Assembly: GCA_003648125.1 (NCBI GenBank)
Contig: QMOE01000024.1
Location: 1-11,906, forward strand
Reading direction: 5' to 3'
DNA length: 11,906 nt
Origin: Chloroflexota bacterium
Lineage (GTDB): Bacteria; Chloroflexota; Anaerolineae; B4-G1
Position 1 is the first letter of the stretch. Every line of letters starts with the position of its first letter. Of the stretch, positions 1-6,195 are shown piece after piece. The notes under the pieces were generated by a model. It was not told the origin of the DNA, did no database searches, and saw nothing but the letters and a program-made list of their open reading frames with translations. The position numbers and the translations under genes were made by a program.

Positions 1-41
1 AAAGTGAGCTAAAGTGCCTAAAGTTAAGGAATACGCCTTCG

Positions 42-62
42 GCCTGCCTGCAGCGGGCAGGC
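42..62. repeat. CTGCCTG-type hairpin, copy 1
   Basis: A compact hairpin: nine base pairs (42-50 with 54-62, one of them T-G) around a CAG loop. The outer sequence is GCCTGCCTG and CGGGCAGGC. It shares the CTGCCTG/CAGGCAG core with the hairpins at 2083-2112 and 8928-8975, so it looks like a small dispersed REP-like family. It sits immediately after CGCCTTCGGC in the left arm of the larger inverted repeat. The right arm is uninterrupted at the equivalent point. Confidence 0.6.
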
Positions 63-174
63 GTTGCCGGTTTTAAATTTTTGGTTCTTCGCGGATTAAC
101 GTAAAAATTTTTTCTTAATCAGGGAATGAGCTTGAGTCAAGGTCATCAAACAAATCAGCATCGAACGTAGAAGT

Positions 175-239
175 GGCCGTCATTCCCGCGAAAGCCTAAA
201 ATCCAGACGCTCAGGAAAACCTGGATTCAGGGTCAAGAC
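175..239. repeat. Degenerate ATTCCCGCGAAAGC intergenic repeat
   Basis: GTCATTCCCGCGAAAGC at 179-195 is followed by AATCCAG (200-206) and its exact complement CTGGATT (221-227), then GGTCAAG. This order matches a dispersed intergenic palindrome found in many proteobacteria, as I remember it. There the left half normally reads AAAGCGGGAATCCAG. Here the GCGGG segment is replaced by CCTAA, so the copy looks decayed. It lies inside the larger 1-413 element. Confidence 0.55.
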
Positions 240-448
240 AAAAACAACGTTAAGTCCTTTTCATATACGCATCACACTAATCCGCAATGAACCAAATTTT
301 TATTAGAACAATTTTACTCGCTTTGTTTCAGACTGAAGTTGTAACCAAGTCTTAAATATCTATCTATAGCACGCCGAAGGCGAACCGCAATTTTAGGCGC
401 TTTAGCTCACTTTAGACACTTTTTGCTCATCTATACAATAAAATTTTC

Positions 449-478
449 TTGACCAGTTTGAAATCTGCGTGATATTAA
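449..478 (+). promoter_or_regulatory. Probable sigma70-type promoter for tRNA-Thr
   Basis: TTGACC (449-454) and TATTAA (473-478) are separated by 18 bases, and the -10-like box ends 14 bases before the first tRNA base. Spacing and position suit a short-leader tRNA promoter. The assignment rests on consensus matching only, with 5 of 6 and 4 of 6 bases agreeing. Confidence 0.45.
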
Positions 479-492
479 AATCAAAATAAGTT

Positions 493-565
493 GCCGGCGT
501 AGCTCAGTTGGCAGAGCAGCTGATTCGTAATCAGCAGGTCGACGGTTCAATTCCGCCCGCCGGCT
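493..565 (+). tRNA. tRNA-Thr (anticodon CGT)
   Basis: A full cloverleaf can be drawn. The acceptor stem is GCCGGCG (493-499) with CGCCGGC (558-564). The D stem is GCTC (502-505) with GAGC (514-517). The anticodon stem is GCTGA (519-523) with TCAGC (531-535), around loop TTCGTAA. The T loop TTCAATT spans 546-552. The anticodon CGT (526-528) reads the Thr codon ACG, and G1-C72 and C2-G71 agree with known threonine identity. The discriminator is T565. The next bases are TCC, so CCA is not encoded and must be added after transcription. One T-stem pair is an A542-C556 mismatch. No tRNA terminator is obvious downstream. Confidence 0.95.
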
Positions 566-615
566 TCCTTGGCCGTGTAAGAAATTTCTCATTTTATAGA
601 TGTCCATATAAATAC

Positions 616-678
616 TTTCACTGCGTTATCGGTCGTCGGAGCATTATAATACGCCTTCCTCCTTCTGGCCTTGTGAAA
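616..678. repeat. Small palindromic intergenic element
   Basis: TTTCAC at 616-621 and its exact complement GTGAAA at 673-678 bound a 63-bp segment. The near centre of this segment is the perfect palindrome ATTATAAT (643-650). The two symmetries share almost the same centre (about 647). The rest of the segment is not self-complementary. It looks like a dispersed palindromic repeat between the tRNA and mtnP, but only one copy is present here. Confidence 0.35.
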
Positions 679-757
679 TTAATTATCTGAAAATCTATAG
701 AACAGCCTCCTCGTGAAATATCCGGGCTAAACATATTTAAAATACGTAAAAAAGGGC

Positions 758-762
758 GGAGG
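758..762 (+). promoter_or_regulatory. Ribosome binding site that fixes the mtnP start
   Basis: GGAGG lies 8 bases before ATG 771. The alternative in-frame GTG at 762 overlaps this Shine-Dalgarno site itself and would have no usable site of its own, so ATG 771 is preferred. Confidence 0.75.
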
Positions 763-770
763 TGAATCTT

Positions 771-1517
771 ATGTTAAAAGTTGGAATTATTGGAGGTTCA
801 GGATTAGACGATCCTCAAATTCTTCAGGATGCAAAGGAAATAGATGTCATCACCCCGTATGGAGAGCCTACTTCACCGTTGACAACTGGAAAGATAAGCG
901 GAATTGATGTTGTAATTGCCTCAAGGCACGGAAAAAAGCACCAGTTTAGTCCGACCCAGGTAAACTACAGGGCAAACATACACGCTTTAAAAGACCAGCA
1001 AGTTACACACATTATCGCGACAACGGCCTGCGGCAGTTTGAGAGAGGAGATAGGCAGGGGGGATTTTATAATTATTGACCAGTTCATTGACTTTACAAGA
1101 CACAGAAAAACAACCTTTTATGAGTCATTCGGTGATTATTCAATCCATACACCAATGGCTGACCCATTTGATTTCGGATTGCGAAACGCTCTATATAAAA
1201 CCTCAATCGATCTTGGCTTTAAAACCCATAATGGCGGAACGGTTATAACAATTGAAGGACCAAGATTTTCGACCAGAGCTGAATCAAGAATGTTCAGGGG
1301 ATGGGGAGCTGATGTTATTAATATGACGATTGCTCCCGAGGCAATACTTGCGAATGAAGCAAATATTCCGTATGCTGTTATTGCGATGTCAACGGATTAT
1401 GACTGCTGGAAGGAAGATGAAGAACCTGTTTCCTGGGAAGAGGTTTTAAAAGTGTTTGACAAAAATTCTGACAACGTAAAAAAGGTTTTGATAAATGTTG
1501 TTTCACAAATCGGTTGA
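771..1517 (+). CDS. mtnP: S-methyl-5'-thioadenosine phosphorylase (MTAP)
   Basis: This cytosolic enzyme of the PNP/MTAP family cleaves methylthioadenosine with phosphate, giving adenine and 5-methylthioribose-1-phosphate. Visible signatures in the 248-residue protein are the phosphate-binding GGSG near residue 8, SRHG at 51-54, TTACGS at 84-89, and the family segment from GPRFSTRAESRMF (163-175) through NMT (184-186). STDYDCWK at 207-214 supplies the two aspartates that mark 6-aminopurine (MTA) specificity, as in human MTAP, rather than inosine or guanosine. Length is normal. An upstream GTG at 762 would add three residues but overlaps the Shine-Dalgarno site. apt follows after 15 bases, and the two almost certainly share a transcript, since Apt uses the adenine made here. 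Enzymes for methylthioribose-phosphate recycling (mtnA onward) are not in the window. Confidence 0.95.
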   Translation: MLKVGIIGGSGLDDPQILQDAKEIDVITPYGEPTSPLTTGKISGIDVVIASRHGKKHQFSPTQVNYRANIHALKDQQVTHIIATTACGSLREEIGRGDFIIIDQFIDFTRHRKTTFYESFGDYSIHTPMADPFDFGLRNALYKTSIDLGFKTHNGGTVITIEGPRFSTRAESRMFRGWGADVINMTIAPEAILANEANIPYAVIAMSTDYDCWKEDEEPVSWEEVLKVFDKNSDNVKKVLINVVSQIG

Positions 1518-1532
1518 AAAAGGTGATTATAT

Positions 1533-2054
1533 ATGAATTTGAAAGACAAAATAAGAACGGTTCCCAATTATCCGATAGATGGTGTTATGTTCAGGGATAT
1601 TACACCCCTTTTGCAGGACCCTGAAGCATTTATGAAAGCCTGTGATCAGCTTTATAATCGTTACAAGGATATTAATATTGACAAGGTTGTGGGGATTGAT
1701 GCAAGGGGATTTATTTTTGGCGCTGTACTGGCTTATAAACTAAAGAAAGGATTTGTTCCGGTCAGAAAAAAAGGAAAACTTCCGTATAAAACCATAAGCA
1801 AAAGGTATTCCCTTGAGTATGGAGAAAATATTGTAGATATTCACGAAGACGCCATTCAAAAAGGAGAAAATGTTCTGATAGTAGATGACCTGTTGGCGAC
1901 AGGCGGTACAATTGGTGCAGCAAAAGATTTAGTGAAAATGTTAGGAGGTGTCATTGTTGAATGCGCATTTATTATTGAACTTCCCGATTTGAAAGGAAGA
2001 GAAAAAATTAAAGGACATAACGTTTTCTCATTAATTGAGTTTGAAGGAGAATAA
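1533..2054 (+). CDS. apt: Adenine phosphoribosyltransferase
   Basis: It transfers the phosphoribosyl group of PRPP to adenine, giving AMP and pyrophosphate in the cytosol. The 173-residue length is typical. The type I PRTase PRPP-binding loop VLIVDDLLATGGT spans about 114-126. RDITPLL near 21-27 and GIDARGFIFG near 54-63 are the conserved APRT base- and pyrophosphate-binding segments. The C-terminal LKGREK...VFSLIEFEGE is also characteristic. ATG 1533 is preceded by AGGTGAT at 1521-1527, in the short gap after mtnP. Context makes the role clear: it captures the adenine released by the MTA phosphorylase. A hairpin with a T run about 100 bases downstream probably ends the operon. Confidence 0.96.
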   Translation: MNLKDKIRTVPNYPIDGVMFRDITPLLQDPEAFMKACDQLYNRYKDINIDKVVGIDARGFIFGAVLAYKLKKGFVPVRKKGKLPYKTISKRYSLEYGENIVDIHEDAIQKGENVLIVDDLLATGGTIGAAKDLVKMLGGVIVECAFIIELPDLKGREKIKGHNVFSLIEFEGE

Positions 2055-2082
2055 TTATAACCGCGTCCGTAATAAGTTCAAA

Positions 2083-2112
2083 CCTGCCTGACACGGCTGC
2101 GGCACAGGCAGG
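2083..2112. repeat. CTGCCTG-type hairpin, copy 2
   Basis: CCTGCCTG (2083-2090) and its exact complement CAGGCAGG (2105-2112) enclose a 14-base GC-rich loop. It belongs with the hairpins at 42-62 and 8928-8975. It lies just after the apt stop and has no T run, so it is more likely a REP-like element than a terminator. Confidence 0.6.
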
Positions 2113-2156
2113 GAAGATGAATTTTTAGCGTGATTTGTCTTAGCGTATAGCTATAC

Positions 2157-2187
2157 AGCCGCAAAAATTATACGAAAGCGGCTTTTT
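2157..2187 (+). terminator. Probable terminator of the mtnP-apt operon
   Basis: AGCCGC (2157-2162) pairs with GCGGCT (2178-2183) across a 15-base AT-rich loop, and the pairing runs into TTTTT (2183-2187). The long loop makes it a moderate rather than strong terminator. A competing GCAAAAA/TTTTTGC pairing (2161-2167 with 2183-2189) overlaps it. The minus-strand reading lacks a T run after the stem, so it serves apt rather than the convergent dehydrogenase. A 12-base perfect palindrome, GTATAGCTATAC (2145-2156), abuts the stem. Confidence 0.5.
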
Positions 2188-2229
2188 GCAAAAATTTCTC
2201 CTGGTCCCTCAAAAAATCTTCATGAAATA

Positions 2230-3339
2230 TCAAACCGATATCCTTCCAATATTTTTCGGAAATAGATACTTTCTCGTATAAATTCGAGATATCTCCTCAA
2301 CATCTTTTATTCTTTTCTCGGCTATCTGATTAGCTGCCTGGTGGGTTGAAATATTTTCCTTTTCCGCGTTTTCGAATATTTTAAGAATAACATCATAGAT
2401 ACCCATAGCCTGCTTAAGAGCTCTTTCTCTATTGTAACCATCCAGTTCATTGGCCACGTTGATCAACCCTCCTGCATTGATTACATAATCCGGCGCATAC
2501 AGAATCTTCTTTTGACGAAGTATTTCCGCATGTCTTTCCTCAGCTAAAAGCTGATTATTTGCGGCACCGGCAATTATTTTAACCTTGAATTGAGGGATTG
2601 TTTCATCATTTATAATCCCGCCCAGGGCACAAGGTGCAAAAATATCAGCATCTACGGCATATATTTCATCCGGATCGACAACCGTGACCTTAAATTCATC
2701 GACTATTCTTTTTACGGCTTCATCATCAATATCTGTTACAATCAAATCAGCTTCTTCATCATAAAGGTATTTAACAAGATGATATCCCACATGGCCCAGT
2801 CCCTGGACGGCGATCTTTTTCCCAGTTAGAGAATTGTTTCCCCATAACTTGGCTGCCGCGGCTTTTATTCCGTATAAAGTGCCTATGGCAGTAACAGATG
2901 AAGGGTCACCGCTTCCCCCCAATGTTTCATCTATGCCGGTAACATAATCCGTCTCAATTCTGACCCGCTCCATATCTTTGACAGAAGTACCTACATCTTC
3001 GGCTGTAATATACCTTCCCCCCAATCCCTGAACAAAGCGGCCGAAAGCTCGAAGCATTTTTTCATTGAGATCGGTCTTGGGATTTCCAATTATTACAGCT
3101 TTTCCTCCGCCGAGATTGAGCCCTGCGGCTGCAGCCTTATATGTCATGCCCCTTGAGAGGCGCAGAACATCTTCCAATGCCGCCTCTTCACTCTCATACG
3201 GACACATCCTGGTTCCTCCCAGGGCTGGCCCCAGCACTGTATTATGTATGGCTATAATACCTTTTAATCCGGATTCCGGATGATTCAAAAAAACAACCTG
3301 TTCATGATTACGATATTCCATTGACGAAAAAACCTTCAT
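2230..3339 (-). CDS. ldh: Leucine (branched-chain amino acid) dehydrogenase
   Basis: This NAD+-dependent enzyme oxidatively deaminates leucine, and usually valine and isoleucine, to the 2-keto acid and ammonia, or runs in reverse for amination. The 369-residue protein is collinear with Bacillus leucine dehydrogenases. It has GPALGGTRM at 37-45, the lysines K68 (GMTYK) and K80 (LNLGGGK), and the catalytic aspartate D115 in TAEDVGT. The Rossmann motif GLGHVG lies at 180-185, with an acidic residue at about 203 suggesting NAD rather than [12 protein letters not shown] (258-264) and [11 protein letters not shown] (281-291) follow. GGGAGG about 6 bases before ATG 3339 supports the start. The gene ends 175 bases from the convergent apt. 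An MFS transporter lies 93 bases upstream on the same strand. The symbol follows the leucine dehydrogenase usage, not lactate dehydrogenase. Related Phe or Val dehydrogenases are possible, but the match to LeuDH is close. Confidence 0.93.
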   Translation of the reverse strand: MKVFSSMEYRNHEQVVFLNHPESGLKGIIAIHNTVLGPALGGTRMCPYESEEAALEDVLRLSRGMTYKAAAAGLNLGGGKAVIIGNPKTDLNEKMLRAFGRFVQGLGGRYITAEDVGTSVKDMERVRIETDYVTGIDETLGGSGDPSSVTAIGTLYGIKAAAAKLWGNNSLTGKKIAVQGLGHVGYHLVKYLYDEEADLIVTDIDDEAVKRIVDEFKVTVVDPDEIYAVDADIFAPCALGGIINDETIPQFKVKIIAGAANNQLLAEERHAEILRQKKILYAPDYVINAGGLINVANELDGYNRERALKQAMGIYDVILKIFENAEKENISTHQAANQIAEKRIKDVEEISRIYTRKYLFPKNIGRISV

Positions 3340-3406
3340 TAAATCCCTCCCTTATTCATAAATCCGAGTTGAGTGATTTTTAATCCCCGCTCTCTGTAAA
3401 AGATTA

Positions 3407-3444
3407 AGGAGACAAAATCATTTTCCACTTCCTCACAGTCTCCT
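3407..3444 (-). terminator. Weak terminator-like hairpin after the MFS gene
   Basis: Read on the minus strand, AGGAGAC (3444-3438) pairs with GTCTCCT (3413-3407) across 24 bases and is followed by TTAATCTTTT. It overlaps the stop codon of the transporter. The loop is long and the T run interrupted, so it may be incidental. If real, it would separate the transporter from the leucine dehydrogenase. Confidence 0.25.
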
Positions 3445-4614
3445 ACGTCTATGAACTGAAACCGATTTATTTACAAAAAGATGAAACCCTGAAAATATCA
3501 ATCCTCCTGTGAGAGCTATAAGAGCACTTATAAAAAAAAGATTAAAAGAACCGAGGCTTTCAAAAAAATAGCCGTTAAAAAAGAATCCTACCATCATACC
3601 AAGTCCGTAAGTTACGGCATTATTTACTGACTGCCCTGTTGTTTTAGCCCTGTCAGGTGTTAATAAATCAATATAAAGAATACTTGCAATATGAAAAGCT
3701 CCGTAAGTTACGGCATGGAAAAGTTGTGAAATTATTATTAATAAAAAAGATTGAGCAAAAAAAAGAACAGCCCATCTTATAAAGGCAACCAAAAATGAAA
3801 AGATCAACACATTTTCCAGAGAAAACCGTTTAAATATCATGTCGGATTTGATCATTACCAGAATTTCCGCAATTACCGCCAAAGCCCATGTTAATCCGAT
3901 AGATGTTTTCCCATAACCCAAATTTTCAAGATGTATGGAAAAAAAACCATAAAAGGTTCCATGGCTGACCAGCATCAAAAAAGAACAAAATAGAAATATA
4001 ATTACCCGCTTGTTAAAAAGAACTTTTATGTCTGCCGTAAAATATTCCTTTTTTTCAATCTTTATCTCCGGCATCTTAACTGAAATAATTGCTTGCAGCA
4101 AAGATCCTGTTAAAATAAATAGAAGTATTACTTCAATGGAATAAAGATCAATTATTTTTCCTACGATAATGACTACTAGTATAAAGTTTATGGAACCCCA
4201 CACTCTTATCCTGCCATAATATTCTTTATTTTTTTCAAGAACATCCATGGTAAATGCTTCCAGAAATGATATGATCGGAGCATAAAATATTCCGTAAAAA
4301 AACATAATTACAAGCATTGTTTTGTAGTCTGATGTATAAAGGAAAAAACTCCAGGCTATTGTACTGATTATGCAGCATAAAATATACATCGGCCTTCTGG
4401 CTTGAAAGCGGTCCGCTAAAATTCCCCAAACAATGGAAAATAAAATTGTGACCACAGACCTTAATGATGATATATTTCCAATCTGAAAACCGCTGAATCC
4501 AATATGGTAGCAGTATAAGTTAAAAAACGGCAAAAAAATACCCAGTACGCCAAAATATATAAAGTACTGGGAACCTATTATCACTTTAAATGAATTAGAT
4601 GGGTTGCTGTTCAT
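3433..4614 (-). CDS. MFS transporter, HcaT/LacY-like (MFS_1_like family)
   Basis: A 393-residue integral inner-membrane protein with about twelve hydrophobic segments in two groups of six, split by a charged loop at roughly 180-203. GILADRFQARRP (64-75) corresponds to the MFS loop 2-3 motif. YGRIRVWGS (133-141), VIAEILVM (247-254), FIRW (278-281) and HAVTYGAFHIASILYI (300-315) align with segments I recognise from E. coli HcaT, the 3-phenylpropionate transporter group (PF12832). Substrate cannot be read from sequence; a proton-coupled uptake or efflux permease for a small organic acid or sugar fits the family. The tail ends in a basic HRRRRRL. No Shine-Dalgarno precedes the ATG, and a TGA lies in frame 9 bases upstream, so 4614 is the first possible ATG. 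The 181-bp gap towards moeA shows no gene. Confidence 0.85.
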   Translation of the reverse strand: MNSNPSNSFKVIIGSQYFIYFGVLGIFLPFFNLYCYHIGFSGFQIGNISSLRSVVTILFSIVWGILADRFQARRPMYILCCIISTIAWSFFLYTSDYKTMLVIMFFYGIFYAPIISFLEAFTMDVLEKNKEYYGRIRVWGSINFILVVIIVGKIIDLYSIEVILLFILTGSLLQAIISVKMPEIKIEKKEYFTADIKVLFNKRVIIFLFCSFLMLVSHGTFYGFFSIHLENLGYGKTSIGLTWALAVIAEILVMIKSDMIFKRFSLENVLIFSFLVAFIRWAVLFFAQSFLLIIISQLFHAVTYGAFHIASILYIDLLTPDRAKTTGQSVNNAVTYGLGMMVGFFFNGYFFESLGSFNLFFISALIALTGGLIFSGFHLFVNKSVSVHRRRRL

Positions 4615-4795
4615 ATGCGGTCATCATAACGGCGGTTTTTAGTCTCTTTTGGTGCGGGCATATCCGATAGGGGTGCAATACAAAAAACAGCAATATAAAA
4701 AATGCATAATATTTGAAAAAACAGGGAACAAGATTGTTTTGAAAACGGGAACATAGCGAAAGGTGTGATATCAGGCTTTTTGAAATAATTTCCAG

Positions 4796-6025
4796 CTAAA
4801 AAGGAATGACCGAAACTGTTGTTCCTTTATTCAACCCTTCGGTATTGATTTCTATTTCAACCAGGCCGTCTGCTTTTACCATGGTATTGATCAATCCTGA
4901 CTTTCCTAAAATCGGCTTGGCCCATAGTTTGCCATCCTTTTCAATTAACTGCATCCGGATGAAATCAGTTCGACCCTGGGCGGAAGATATATTTCTGGTG
5001 AGAATGGCCGGAATTTTTGTTTTTCTTTTATTTAAAGGCGAAAGGCCGCTGATATGTTCAATAAAAACAGAAACAATTATTGTAAATACAACCATTGCGG
5101 AAGCAACATGGCCGGGCAATCCCCAAAATGCTATGTTTTTTGATTTGGACAAAATTGTAGGTTTTCCCGGACTTATGGAAATTCCGTGTACCAGTATGCT
5201 GGAACCCGGCAAAGCGGAAAGAGCTTGCATAGTATAATCACGGGTTCCAACAGAACTCCCCCCTGAAATCATAACCATATCTGATTTGTCAAGGGCTTGC
5301 AGACATTTTTTTAAAAGCAGATCATAATCGTCTTTTACAATTCCGTAAGATGCCGGGATACCACCTGTTTTGATGATAAGACTTGATAAAGTATGCGTAT
5401 TTATATCTCTGATCTGACCGGGTGCAACTCTTTCTTCAATCTGCACAATCTCATCTCCTGTCGAGATAATACCAATAACCGGCTTTTTGTAAACTTGAAC
5501 ATTCTTTTTTCCAATAGCGGCCAAAAGGCCTATCTCCTGTGCCCTCAATTTTTGTCCGCCGGCAAGGATCGTCTCTCCCTTTTTTATATCTTCTCCCTTT
5601 TCAATAATATTCTGGCCTGGTGCAACACTCTGATAAACCTCTATAAACGTATTATCAACAGCCTCTGTATGCTCGATCATGACAACAGAATCGGAACCGT
5701 CCGGCAGCATTCCTCCTGTTAAGATTTTAGCGGCTTCACCAGCTCCAATTGAAAAAGAAGGAATTGCTCCCATTGAGACAGAACCTTTTACAGTAAGATA
5801 TCCTGGATTTCCTTCTGATGCGCCAAAAGTAGATGAACCGCGTACAGCGTAACCGTCCATTGTTGACCGCGAAAAATCCGGAAGATCGACATCTGAAACA
5901 ATATCGTCCGATAAAATTCTGCCAAAGGCTCTGCTCAGCGGGATTTCTTCGGTTCCAACCTGTGGAAAATCAGAGATAAACTCAAAAACTTTTTCTAAAT
6001 CTGTTACATTGAAAAATTTTTTCAT
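4796..6025 (-). CDS. moeA: Molybdopterin molybdenumtransferase MoeA
   Basis: It inserts molybdate into the adenylated dithiolene of molybdopterin, the last step that makes active molybdenum (or tungsten) cofactor, in the cytosol. The 409-residue length is typical. Visible signatures are DLPDFSRSTMDGYAVR (47-62), KILTGGMLP (100-108), STGDEI (188-193), GGSSVGTRDYT (255-265), ISPGKPT (284-290) and GLPGHVASA (302-310). These cover the substrate-binding and MPT-binding domains; the C-terminal beta-barrel follows from about 335. GLPGHVASA differs from the common GLPGNPVS. A TTG at 6037 would add four residues, but ATG 6025 gives the usual MKKFF-type start; neither has a clear Shine-Dalgarno. It is alone here, with no other mo- genes nearby, and is divergent from the radical SAM gene. 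Confidence 0.94.
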   Translation of the reverse strand: MKKFFNVTDLEKVFEFISDFPQVGTEEIPLSRAFGRILSDDIVSDVDLPDFSRSTMDGYAVRGSSTFGASEGNPGYLTVKGSVSMGAIPSFSIGAGEAAKILTGGMLPDGSDSVVMIEHTEAVDNTFIEVYQSVAPGQNIIEKGEDIKKGETILAGGQKLRAQEIGLLAAIGKKNVQVYKKPVIGIISTGDEIVQIEERVAPGQIRDINTHTLSSLIIKTGGIPASYGIVKDDYDLLLKKCLQALDKSDMVMISGGSSVGTRDYTMQALSALPGSSILVHGISISPGKPTILSKSKNIAFWGLPGHVASAMVVFTIIVSVFIEHISGLSPLNKRKTKIPAILTRNISSAQGRTDFIRMQLIEKDGKLWAKPILGKSGLINTMVKADGLVEIEINTEGLNKGTTVSVIPF

Positions 6026-6083
6026 ATACGTTATCAAGTATCATATTGGGTAACTTTTCAAAAAGTCAGGGCAGCAATGGGAA

Positions 6084-6138
6084 AATCCCCTTCAATCCCC
6101 CTTTTTCAAAGGGGGAAGTACATAAGGAACGGGGGACA
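6084..6138. repeat. TCCCCCTTT...AAAGGGGGA intergenic palindrome
   Basis: CCCCCTTT (6097-6104) and AAAGGGGG (6108-6115) form a perfect 8-bp stem with a TTC loop. It is flanked by AATCCCC (6085-6090 region) and GGAACGGGGGA (about 6127-6137), which add outer complementarity. Elements of this kind are widely dispersed between genes in cyanobacteria and Desulfobacterota, from memory. No T run follows on either strand, so it is not a clear terminator. It sits in the divergent gap between moeA and the radical SAM gene, and an ORF reading through it gives the low-complexity peptide KIPFNPPFSKGE, which argues that this part is not coding. Confidence 0.6.
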
Positions 6139-6195
6139 AACTTATTGAGAGGTTGCCATATTTGTAAAAACAGCTCAATCGATTCAGCGGACATT

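Larger units (their letters stand above)
1..413. repeat. Non-coding element bounded by inverted repeats
   Basis: The first 22 bases (AAAGTGAGCTAAAG...) match the reverse complement of 392-413 at 21 of 22 positions. Further in, CGCCTTCGGC at 34-43 matches the complement of 373-382, with a few mismatches and a 2-base gap between the two blocks. Both arms show a 9-10 base periodicity of CTAAAG/TTTAG units (left 9 and 18; right 392, 401, 411). The right arm continues past 413 with another CACTTT unit, so the left arm probably begins before the window. I see no convincing gene inside. It resembles a MITE-like or dispersed intergenic element, but with no transposase and only one copy here its nature is inferred. 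Confidence 0.6.

Noticed and set aside
1..480. A CRISPR array, suggested by the regularly spaced CTAAAG units
   Set aside because: Units are 9-10 bases apart with no spacers, and the two sets are inverted relative to each other.
493..565. The tRNA as an integration site for a mobile island
   Set aside because: No integrase gene lies nearby and no direct repeat of the tRNA 3' end appears elsewhere in the window.
508..690. A 60-codon plus-strand ORF
   Set aside because: It begins inside the tRNA-Thr and runs into the palindromic spacer; no ribosome site or family resemblance.
680..770. A riboswitch (SAM or purine type) ahead of mtnP
   Set aside because: No conserved riboswitch core or leader terminator could be drawn in the 205-base gap after the tRNA.
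2590..3283. Plus-strand ORFs opposite leucine dehydrogenase
   Set aside because: They are shadows of a well-conserved minus-strand gene.
4806..5722. Two plus-strand ORFs of 143 and 109 codons
   Set aside because: Both are antisense to moeA, whose protein is unambiguous over the whole stretch.
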